38,353 nt of DNA from CAYRTV01 sp964505785. GTDB lineage: Bacteria; Acidobacteriota; Aminicenantia; Aminicenantales; Aminicenantaceae. The DNA lies in contig CAZDJZ010000023.1 in the NCBI GenBank assembly GCA_964505785.1, positions 1 through 38,353 on the forward strand. The letters run 5' to 3'. The position numbers and the translations under genes were made by a program. The notes beneath the pieces were generated by a model, which saw only the letters and a program-made list of their open reading frames with translations, had not been told where the DNA came from and searched no databases. Position 1 is the first letter of the stretch. Each line of letters starts with the position of its first letter. This document shows, piece after piece, positions 32,801 through 38,353 of the stretch.

Positions 32801-34201
32801 TGGATAACCGAAGTTCAGATCACGGATTTGACCGGGGGATCCGAGGTTTCCGTTTATTTTAATTCAGGCTCCGGAGACCGCAGAGGACCGATCAGCCTCT
32901 GGACAGGCGGCAGGTCAGAGACAAGCGTAAAATTCGACAACCTTCTGGAAACATTAGACGGACTTGACAGCGGTTTCTCTTATTTTGAAAATGCAGGGGC
33001 GGTGGAATTCTTTACCCAGGATGTCGATCACCGGATCAATGTTATCGCCAGAACCAGCAACGGCAACTATTCCAAAACGTTTGCCGGGCTTAACTGCAAT
33101 GATGATAACACGGCCGGCGCGGCCCGGGTGATGATGGTTCAGAATCTTGAATCCAATAACACCTTCCGGACAGCCTTTGGCGGATTTAATCCGACCGATG
33201 ATGCCATTACAGTTGATTATGAAATATTTGATGAATCCGGTACCCCGATTGGAATAACTTTCAGTAAAACATACAGCGGGCGACAATATCAGGGTTTTGA
33301 TCCCTTTGCCGAAGCCGGCGTGCCATTTCCGGGAAATACATATGAAAACGCCTGGGTTAAAATTTCCCATCAATCAGGAACCGGAAAGCTCATGAGCTAT
33401 GGTGCGACGGCCAATAATATCACCAGTGATCCGGCGGTCCATTTTGCTGTCCAGGAGGAGGATATCAGCGGGGCTACGTCGCCGTCGGATTACCTGGTGA
33501 TTCCGGAAGTTCTTTGGGCTCCGGCTCTTGGATTCGGGACGTGGATGACGGAACTTCAAATCACCGATTTGACAGGCGGTACTGAAGTCACGGTCTATTT
33601 TAACTCGGTTACAGGCGAAAGGCGCGGCCCGCTCTCTCTCTGGACAGGTTCAGGCGCTGATGCCAGTGTGAAATTCACTAATCTTATGGAGACAATGGAA
33701 AGTCTTGACAGCGGCTTCAGTTATTACGGCCTGGCCGGGGCTGTGGAATTTTTCACCCAGGATGCAGCCCATCAGATTCAGGTGATCGCCCGGACACGAA
33801 ACGGCAATTATTCCAAAACCTTTTCCGGTTTACCCAAAGTTGGAACCCATACTGCGGGAGCGGGAAGGACTTTAATGGTTCAAAATATGGAATCCAACGC
33901 AACTTACCGGACGGCCTTCGGGGCATTTAATCCCACAAACCACAGTGTCACCGCGAAATTCACTTTGATTGATGGAAACGGCGGCACTATAGGGAGTCCT
34001 TTTACCAGGACATTCAGCGGCCGCAGCTACCAGGCATTTACTCCTTTTAATGAGGCAGGCGTGCCTTATCCTGGAAACATATACGATAACACCTGGATTA
34101 AAGTAGAGGTCACCTCAGGCAGCGGCGAGTTGATGGTTTACGGCGCAACCGCGAATAATCACACCAATGATCCGGCGGTTCACCGGGCCGTCCAGCGTTA
34201 A
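29834..34201 (+). CDS. Giant secreted SBBP-propeller/Ig-like protein, copy 2
   Basis: 1455 residues. The N-terminus has a signal-like hydrophobic run (ITLILGFLIFMIAAGGSDIEA). The SBBP N-domain reads 'FPLYFITNKGQVHEKALYYARTP ... GIDLKVYGTGQNIQYDWVVNPGG'. Seven propeller blades (about 253-712) follow, with 'YSTYLGG ... GIAVDSSGCAYVTG' periodicity. Then come an FN3-like domain (about 717-803), two 'GLP ... GWSGTVxP' repeats (about 808-962), and two tandem copies of a ~235-residue C-terminal domain (about 972-1207 and 1219-1455). Those copies share 'PEVLWAPA', 'GTWxTExQITDLTGG', 'SLWTG', 'AVEFFTQD', 'MVQNxES' and 'YGATANN'. The first half is homologous to the 20061 protein; the last third is different. 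AAGGAG precedes ATG 29834. Secreted or surface binding role inferred; anchoring mechanism not visible. Confidence 0.88.
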   Translation: MKTAVKISSITLILGFLIFMIAAGGSDIEAGQEQELTEKFQMSIDSDFGDFPLYFITNKGQVHEKALYYARTPRFTLWLTHSGLVFDSRQSGARDVSRMVFIEADEYPKVFSADEASYKVNYFQNDNPEDWITGISTSKAVYYENLYQGIDLKVYGTGQNIQYDWVVNPGGEPESIRFAFDGVDSALISDEGCLVIKTEFGEMVHQSPVTFQIIDGEKKYIESAFKTWKDDAFGFEVGEFDQSRPLYIDPLILIFSTYLGGNDSDTGYGVAVDSSGNSYITGRTQSSNFPLQNYYMGYPGDGTDDVFVTKMSVDGTSLVYSTYIGATGEGSSESGYDIAVDSSGCAYVVGETFSSNFPTVNPYMTNAGGLDAFVCKLSQSGDSLVYSTYLGGSGGDSGRGIAVDSSGYAYVTGYINSNDYPTANPYMTDPGDSSYDAFVTKLSQAGNSLEYSTYLGGSSEGGGNDFGTGIDIDGSGCAYVTGDTMGSTFPLQNEYMTYPGSGENAFVTKFSAAGNTLIFSTYLGGTDDDYAKDIAVDASGCAYVTGYTESNDFPMVNAYQGSLDGYSDAFVTKFSAAGNTLEYSTYIGGEDADGGYGIDVDSNGCAFITGETYSYDYPEVDSYMSYAGSNDAFVTKFSAAGNTLEYSTFLGGGSGGGEGGPSDYGKDIAFGEPSYVYVTGYTESTDFPTVDEYMSDPGDSNKDAFVAKFSSCIDVETFSLLSPENGAADQDINVQLDWEDAPNATSYDVYFGTTYPASFEVNVLDSFYEPGPLAYEQTYYWRIVAKNECSEVSCCEWVFTTTHSPTIIIDGTVTCGGSGLAGVALTGLPAEPSTSGTGYYTDIADYGWSGTVIPALAGYSFVPMLRTYANETSDQLNQDYAASLDTYTISGTVFEGSSYLDSVVLTGLPGTPATDGSGLYSDSVPYGWSGTVTPVLTGYRFNPASRSYSSISSSYTEQNYYAFPGYHSSPSEYQVVPEVLWAPATGGGTWITEVQITDLTGGSEVSVYFNSGSGDRRGPISLWTGGRSETSVKFDNLLETLDGLDSGFSYFENAGAVEFFTQDVDHRINVIARTSNGNYSKTFAGLNCNDDNTAGAARVMMVQNLESNNTFRTAFGGFNPTDDAITVDYEIFDESGTPIGITFSKTYSGRQYQGFDPFAEAGVPFPGNTYENAWVKISHQSGTGKLMSYGATANNITSDPAVHFAVQEEDISGATSPSDYLVIPEVLWAPALGFGTWMTELQITDLTGGTEVTVYFNSVTGERRGPLSLWTGSGADASVKFTNLMETMESLDSGFSYYGLAGAVEFFTQDAAHQIQVIARTRNGNYSKTFSGLPKVGTHTAGAGRTLMVQNMESNATYRTAFGAFNPTNHSVTAKFTLIDGNGGTIGSPFTRTFSGRSYQAFTPFNEAGVPYPGNIYDNTWIKVEVTSGSGELMVYGATANNHTNDPAVHRAVQR

Positions 34202-34440
34202 TGCAGTGAAGAGTAAATTAGTGAAAAGTGACAGCGGAGCTGTCATCCTGAGAAAAGCGAAGGATCCCAAACGGCATCGCCGAATGAGCCGGCTTCGATT
34301 CTAAGAAACGACACACATGTCATCCCCAGGACGAGGCACTTTGGGATTCTTCGGGCTTCTGTGAAGCCCTCAGGATGACATAAGGCGGCATTTGCGATTC
34401 CCGCCGCTTCGCTTTGGGAATGACATGGGAGCGTAGTGGC
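34202..34440. repeat. REP-like elements between convergent operons
   Basis: Contains 'GTGACAGCGGAGCTGTCAT', the 106-bp near-copy (34277-34382) of 25781-25886, and 'CGATTCCCGCCGCTTCG' with 'GGGAATGACAT'. No gene or T-run terminator seen although two operons converge here; the hairpins may serve that role. Confidence 0.7.
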
Positions 34441-34456
34441 ATAGGGGTAACGAATA

Positions 34457-34549
34457 GACTGAACAGACTTATATAGACTTAGATGGACTTAGAGAAACAT
34501 AGATAGTCAATAACCCAAGCAACCCTAGGAACCATAGCAACTAACGCGA
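34457..34549. repeat. Short tandem repeats of period 10 and 9
   Basis: GACT starts at 34457, 34466, 34476 and 34486 in a degenerate 'TAGACTTAGAT'-type ~10-mer. Then four 9-mers in a row: AACCCAAGC, AACCCTAGG, AACCATAGC, AACTAACGC (34514-34549). Confidence 0.7.
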
Positions 34550-34565
34550 GCGAAGCGAGCAGTGG

Positions 34566-35681
34566 CTATTCAATCCCCAGGCCTTTAACGCGGGCTTTGG
34601 CGGCGCGGCAAAAGGATTCGATCGGCTGATCCAATTTATTTGTCTCCAGGTAAGCGTGGGCCGGGCACCACAGGCAGAAGTTGATCCAGGCACAGCGGTG
34701 GCATTTGTTTAAAAATTCGGGATTTGATGACTGAAGCGACCGGGCTTTTGGTGCCAGGGTATCCCAGGCTTTTTTGAGCGACACTTTGCGCAGATCGGCT
34801 GTAAATTCCGGGTGGTTTAAGGAAGCACATAAACGGAAATATCCATCATATCCGATAACGAAATTATGCAGGCCGATGGCGCATTTGAAAAGATAAGGGT
34901 TGCGGGCGGCGTCTTCTTCACCAATCACCATGTTCCGGCAATCCGCACCGATCGATTCCAGGCGTTCGGGATCAGCTTGTTCAATCCGGCGGATATCCTT
35001 TGAAGAAAGGCGTTCTGACTGTATCTCCCGGTTGCGTTCCGGATTATGGTCGTACCGGAGGTGAAGGTGGGGGTCAAAGCGGTAATGATCCGCAGTCCGT
35101 TCCAGGCAGAATTTTGCGATCCGGTCAAGTTCATGCAGATTGGACTGTAATGCCATTGTTTTTAACCTGACCTTGATTCCATTAGCCAGAAGTTTATCCA
35201 ATCCTTTTTGGAAGGCATAGAACGAGCCGGGAACGCGAGTAATGCGCTCATAGGTTTCCGGAGCGGCGCCGTAAACAGTCACTTCGATGTCCCGCGGCGG
35301 ATATGCTTTGAACAGACGGATATGTTCGTCGGTAATCAAAGCAGCGTTGGTGAAGACGGAAACAAGAAAACCGCTTTTTTTTAAGTAGGTGTAAATTTCC
35401 GGAAAATCCTTACGAAGCAGCGGCTCGCCTCCGGTTAGAAGGCACCACAACGCTCCCAAGTCGCGGGCCTGGTCAATCAAGCCGAAGAGTTCTGTTCTGG
35501 TCAACTCCCTGTTTTTGGCTTTATTATCTCCGGGAGGCAGGTTGATATAGCAGTGGCGGCAATTGAAATTGCAGCGGGCGGTGAGCTCGATATCAAAGGA
35601 CGTTAGAATCCGCTTTTTTTTAAAATTTTTCCAGAACGGTAATTCGGAAAGCCGCCGGTTGGAAAGATATGGATTTGGCAT
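34566..35681 (-). CDS. Radical SAM/SPASM protein, second of the cassette
   Basis: About 371 residues. The radical SAM motif CNFNCRHC supplies the three ligands of the SAM-binding 4Fe-4S cluster (C40, C44, C47 counted from the TTG at 35690; three less from ATG 35681). 'LLTGGEPLLRKDF' is the usual SAM-binding strand. The C-terminal SPASM part has cysteines in 'YLFKCAIGLHNF', 'FRLCASLNHPE', 'NKCHRCAWINFCLWCPAHA' and 'ESFCRAAK', suited to auxiliary Fe-S clusters. Such PqqE/AlbA-like enzymes modify ribosomally made peptides. It is the last gene of the operon, 60 bp after the PqqD-like gene. I chose ATG 35681 (MPNPYLSN); TTG 35690 is less likely. The precursor substrate is not visible. Confidence 0.9.
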   Translation of the reverse strand: MPNPYLSNRRLSELPFWKNFKKKRILTSFDIELTARCNFNCRHCYINLPPGDNKAKNRELTRTELFGLIDQARDLGALWCLLTGGEPLLRKDFPEIYTYLKKSGFLVSVFTNAALITDEHIRLFKAYPPRDIEVTVYGAAPETYERITRVPGSFYAFQKGLDKLLANGIKVRLKTMALQSNLHELDRIAKFCLERTADHYRFDPHLHLRYDHNPERNREIQSERLSSKDIRRIEQADPERLESIGADCRNMVIGEEDAARNPYLFKCAIGLHNFVIGYDGYFRLCASLNHPEFTADLRKVSLKKAWDTLAPKARSLQSSNPEFLNKCHRCAWINFCLWCPAHAYLETNKLDQPIESFCRAAKARVKGLGIE

Positions 35682-35725
35682 AGGTATCAATCACCGCGGG
35701 ACACTGAAAATCATTTCTTAGCCGT

Positions 35726-35739
35726 CCCGATGAATCGGG
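35726..35739 (-). other. Intercistronic hairpin between the PqqD-like gene and the second radical SAM gene
   Basis: CCCGAT and ATCGGG form a perfect inverted repeat with a tight loop, next to further GC pairs (GGGC/GCC). No T-run follows, so an RNA-processing or stability role is more likely than termination. Confidence 0.4.
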
Positions 35740-35742
35740 CCC

Positions 35743-36060
35743 TTATCCCTTGCCGGGAGAGGATGATTCAATGATATTGCGTTTCAGCAGCTCCCCGGCT
35801 AATCCTTTGACATCGGCCTCAATTTCTTCTGGGTCGGCGTCAAACTCCCGGGCGAGAAGTGCAGTGATTTCACGCAGGGATTTTTTCCCGTCCAGCTTTT
35901 CCCAAATGGCCCGGCCGGTGTCATTGAGGGTAAATAGTTCGTCTTCCTTGTCGCCGACACCGGATGTGACCGGCACGATGATCAATTCATCTTCGATATG
36001 TCTTGCAACGACATCTTCCGAAGGACGGCAGACAGAATCAAGATCCAGTTTTTTCGGCAT
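35743..36060 (-). CDS. PqqD-like peptide-recognition (RRE) protein
   Basis: About 105 residues. The PqqD fold pattern is visible: 'RPSEDVVARHIEDELIIVPV', 'DELFTLNDTGRAIWEKLDGKKSLREITALLAREF' and 'DVKGLAGELLKRNII', the winged-helix RiPP recognition element that holds a leader peptide for a radical SAM enzyme. ATG 36060 has AAGGAG with a six-base gap, which decides the start over the upstream in-frame ATG at 36099. It overlaps the end of the first radical SAM gene by 23 bases, so the two are probably coupled in translation. Confidence 0.9.
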   Translation of the reverse strand: MPKKLDLDSVCRPSEDVVARHIEDELIIVPVTSGVGDKEDELFTLNDTGRAIWEKLDGKKSLREITALLAREFDADPEEIEADVKGLAGELLKRNIIESSSPGKG

Positions 36061-37249
36061 ATTCAGCTCCTTGTTTGTTTTCAGGAAATAAATTTTCAAG
36101 TCTCTTCCGCCAGTTGTTTATTTCCCAGGCTTTTTCTCCAGGGGATAAAAGGCCCAATTTTACCGCCTCCCGGTGAGCTGCGCGGCAGTAATATTCGACA
36201 GGCGTATCCAAAGTGCCGTGTTCCATCCAGGCCTTTGCCGGACACTGCTCGCAGAGAGGACTTAGAAAACAGCGTGCGCAGCGCTCTTTAAAGGCCGGAT
36301 TTTGCGCCTTGCGGCCGTGTACGGTCTGAGTGAATTTTTCCAGGGCTTGTTTCAGTGTCCCGGAATTGAGGTCAAACAAAGTCTCCGGGTGGCGCAGCAA
36401 AAGGCAGGGTTGAGCCGTTCCATAGGGATCTACAGCCAAATAGCCCCGGGCGGCTCCGCAGGAAAATATGTCATCACCGGCTGGATTGAGATAATGACGG
36501 CAAAATTCCTTACGGTCCCGCAGCCATTCTTCCTTGTCCCGGCTTTGAACCGCCAATGCTTTTTCCGGGGATAATCTGAGCCGCCTTATGACTTGATTGA
36601 GGCTGGATGAATCCCTGCGGGCGCGAAGGTCAAAATAAACAGCGAAATGAGGCGGGGGGATATTGCCCGGCAGGCGGGCCGCCCAGTCTTCCATTTTTTT
36701 CATCTCGGCTTCATCCGGGGGGATCAGGACGCCTTTTATGTGAAAAGGAACGCCATGTTCCGCAAGCAGGCGGATTCCCTGCATAGCGGCGTTATATGAA
36801 CCAGGCGTCCGGGTGACGCGCTCATAAGATTCTTTGCTCATTCCATAGAGGGAGACCTCAATGGGTTTAAGAGGAGGAATGCGCTTAAAAAGCCCGCAGA
36901 GGCTGCGGTCGATCCGGGTGGCGTTGGTGAATAGTTCCACCTGCATTCCAAGTTTGCGGGCGAAAGTATAGATTTCAGAGAAATCAGGACGGAGAAGCGG
37001 TTCTCCTCCTGTTAAGCGGAGATTCAAACAGCCCAGGGAGGCGGCTTCGGTAAGAATATCCCTAATTTTTTCTATTGGCATTTCTTTTTTCTGCAATTTG
37101 TCAATGCCGGCAGGACGGCGGATATAGCAGTGGATGCAGTTGTTATTACAGCGTTCGGTCAATTCCAGGTCCAGGCGGAGGAGCCGGGGCTTTTTGGATA
37201 AGATGGAATCGCCGGAAGCGATGGTTCTGGAATAGAGTTTAGACTTCAT
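36038..37249 (-). CDS. Radical SAM/SPASM protein, first of the cassette
   Basis: 403 residues. The motif CNNNCIHC (C34, C38, C41) follows 'RLDLELTER', and 'LRLTGGEPLLRPDF' is the SAM-binding strand. SPASM cysteines are in 'DIFSCGAARGYLAVDPYGTAQPCLLL', 'ERCARCFLSPLCEQCPAKAWM' and 'EYYCRAAHREAVKLGLL'. It is homologous to the second radical SAM protein of the operon ('SLYGMSKESYERVTRTPGSY' against 'TVYGAAPETYERITRVPGSF') but clearly not a recent duplicate. It overlaps the HprK-like gene by 11 bases at its start and the PqqD-like gene by 23 at its end. Predicted role: radical-based modification of a peptide presented by the PqqD-like protein. Confidence 0.92.
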   Translation of the reverse strand: MKSKLYSRTIASGDSILSKKPRLLRLDLELTERCNNNCIHCYIRRPAGIDKLQKKEMPIEKIRDILTEAASLGCLNLRLTGGEPLLRPDFSEIYTFARKLGMQVELFTNATRIDRSLCGLFKRIPPLKPIEVSLYGMSKESYERVTRTPGSYNAAMQGIRLLAEHGVPFHIKGVLIPPDEAEMKKMEDWAARLPGNIPPPHFAVYFDLRARRDSSSLNQVIRRLRLSPEKALAVQSRDKEEWLRDRKEFCRHYLNPAGDDIFSCGAARGYLAVDPYGTAQPCLLLRHPETLFDLNSGTLKQALEKFTQTVHGRKAQNPAFKERCARCFLSPLCEQCPAKAWMEHGTLDTPVEYYCRAAHREAVKLGLLSPGEKAWEINNWRKRLENLFPENKQGAEYAEKTGS

Positions 37250-38207
37250 TTTTCAGAAAGCTTCTTAATTTATGAATAACGGTTTCGCTTTTGTCAAAAT
37301 AGAGGTCATAACAGGGAACTTCCGAACTGATACGGGAGGAGAAATCCATCATTTTTCCCCACCACCGCGGCGTTGACATGGCCTTGATGAAATGGTCCAG
37401 GAGACGGTATACGATATCCTTTTTATCGGTGATGCGTTCATATTCCGTTTGACGGGATTGATTCAGGAAAAATAATCCCTTTAGCGGCACACGCTTGGAA
37501 GAGACCTCGGGAAGGTCCCCGTGGCTCCATGTGCCGTGAATGAAATAGCCCTCCCCGGGATGCCGGCGAAGGATAATCCTGTCGTCACAAAGGAGTTCGG
37601 CATAAGTCTGCCACAGGCGGGAAATTGTGGTTTTCCCGGCGCGGGAATGACCCACAAAAAGCAGGCCGTTCCCCTGGTAATCGATACCGGAGGAATGCAG
37701 AATTCCGCCCTCCCTGTCTGCCAGGACCGGAGAAAGGATGATCTGGTCGGTGGGAAGCAGGGTTACCGATGGGAAGTCGCCCCGGTCAAACCACTCGGAC
37801 GAGCGGTGAAATATATGGCCTTCAGTATAGGAGTGATTGAACAGGGCCACGGAAAACAGGGGATAGGGTTGGGAGGGGTGGTGCTCTCCCAGATAAATCC
37901 AAGTATCTCCGCGCTTAAAAATGGACCAGGGCCTTTTTCGGTAGACTGTTTTTCCTGCATCATTGGGATCAAATTCCGGGATGCGGAAGTGATGATGCAG
38001 ACGGATGACGTCTGTTCCCGGCTCTGAGATTTGAAAGTGTTTGAATTTGGGGGCGAACGTGTCTTCTTTTATGGGAAGGTCAGAATAAATCTGTAAGGTC
38101 AGCCCGCCGATCTGGTAATTAACCGGAGGGTTTTTTGTTTCGGTTAGGATTCGAAAATCCTGGTCCGGATTTTCGAGGAATTGATCGAATATAGTTTTTT
38201 CCTTCAA
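37239..38207 (-). CDS. HprK/PEPCK-like ATPase of the radical SAM cassette (ScmC-like)
   Basis: About 322 residues. The C-terminal half has an HPr-kinase-like P-loop 'GNGLLFVGHSRAGKTTISRLW' (about residues 180-199) and 'AELLCDDRIIL' with the Asp pair expected for metal and phosphate handling. The N-terminal ~150 residues are beta-rich and not recognised. HprK-like proteins recur beside PqqD-type proteins in peptide-modification clusters, where some are thought to act as kinases. I chose TTG 38207 because AGAGGTGG (38220-38213) is positioned as its ribosome site; GTG 38222, in frame, would place that site inside the gene. It is the first gene of a four-gene operon with overlapping ends. A repeat unit lies just upstream at 38251. 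Confidence 0.78.
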   Translation of the reverse strand: MKEKTIFDQFLENPDQDFRILTETKNPPVNYQIGGLTLQIYSDLPIKEDTFAPKFKHFQISEPGTDVIRLHHHFRIPEFDPNDAGKTVYRKRPWSIFKRGDTWIYLGEHHPSQPYPLFSVALFNHSYTEGHIFHRSSEWFDRGDFPSVTLLPTDQIILSPVLADREGGILHSSGIDYQGNGLLFVGHSRAGKTTISRLWQTYAELLCDDRIILRRHPGEGYFIHGTWSHGDLPEVSSKRVPLKGLFFLNQSRQTEYERITDKKDIVYRLLDHFIKAMSTPRWWGKMMDFSSRISSEVPCYDLYFDKSETVIHKLRSFLKNEV

Positions 38208-38250
38208 AATTCCACCTCTCACCCTGGCTGCTTATTTTGACATAAAAAAA

Positions 38251-38353
38251 CGCGAAACGCAAAACGCAAAACGTAAAACGCAAAACGCTTAAAACCTATA
38301 GTATTCGATTCGTAAATACAAATCAGTATAAACTTGAGTGTGCGGATGTTTGG
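38251..38353. repeat. Heptamer-headed ~100-bp repeat unit, third location
   Basis: CGCGAAA, CGCAAAA, CGCAAAA, CGTAAAA, CGCAAAA, then CGCTTAAAACC, a TATTCGATTC box, and GAGTGTGCGGATGTTTGG at the window edge. This is a diverged member of the family at 6884-7615 and 8985-9250, about 29 kb away, and probably continues past the window. Confidence 0.85.

Noticed and set aside
35750..36091. Plus-strand ORF of 113 codons opposite the PqqD-like gene
   Set aside because: It is antisense to a gene with strong family motifs, is Ser/Arg-rich low-information sequence and lacks a ribosome site.
38208..38353. Precursor peptide gene for the radical SAM cassette
   Set aside because: The stretch is the ribosome site of the HprK-like gene plus a heptamer repeat unit; no minus-strand short ORF with a start and ribosome site is visible.
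1..38353. tRNA, rRNA or an IS transposase
   Set aside because: I looked for T-loop-like motifs, rRNA signatures and DDE/HUH transposase motifs and saw none.

Overview
The window looks like a chromosomal segment of a Gram-negative, non-model bacterium. It encodes an outer-membrane barrel, a Wzc-type tyrosine kinase and an O-antigen-ligase-type polymerase. Membrane regulators with an N-terminal 'SWKEIASYL' helix-turn-helix, long secreted SBBP-propeller proteins, and very repeat-rich intergenic DNA together suggest Acidobacteriota, perhaps Aminicenantes-like. That assignment is inference from gene style; no rRNA or marker gene is present.

Region 1 (1-16358) is an extracellular polysaccharide locus on the plus strand. 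An AT-rich first part (1-4742) carries sugar-tailoring genes: a GT4 glycosyltransferase that appears frameshifted at the window edge, a left-handed beta-helix acyltransferase, two NodB-type deacetylases and a formyltransferase. A more GC-rich second part carries the assembly machinery: an initiating phospho-sugar transferase, an outer-membrane barrel, a Wzz/BY-kinase chain-length regulator, a Wzy/WaaL-like ligase or polymerase, and a TPR protein. Two small four-helix-bundle genes sit between them in opposite orientations.

Region 2 (16359-34201) starts with a secreted carboxypeptidase-regulatory-like protein. It then holds a module present three times: a shared promoter element, a membrane one-component regulator (HTH, one TM segment, external FG-GAP-like domain), then a giant secreted SBBP-propeller/Ig-like protein. 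In the middle copy the secreted gene has collapsed to its 5' control region joined to its last 37 codons, followed by a polytopic membrane protein. The third secreted gene instead has a clear sigma-54 promoter.

Region 3 (34566-38207, minus strand) is a compact four-gene operon: an HprK-like ATPase, a radical SAM/SPASM protein, a PqqD-like protein and a second radical SAM/SPASM protein. Its content matches the orphan 'SynChlorMet' type of peptide-modification cassette. No precursor peptide is visible.

Almost every intergenic space holds repeats: REP-like hairpin elements framed by TCTAAGAT and ATGACA, simple heptanucleotide tandem repeats of several sequences, and a family of ~100-bp units headed by CGCAAAA heptamers whose two subtypes alternate.
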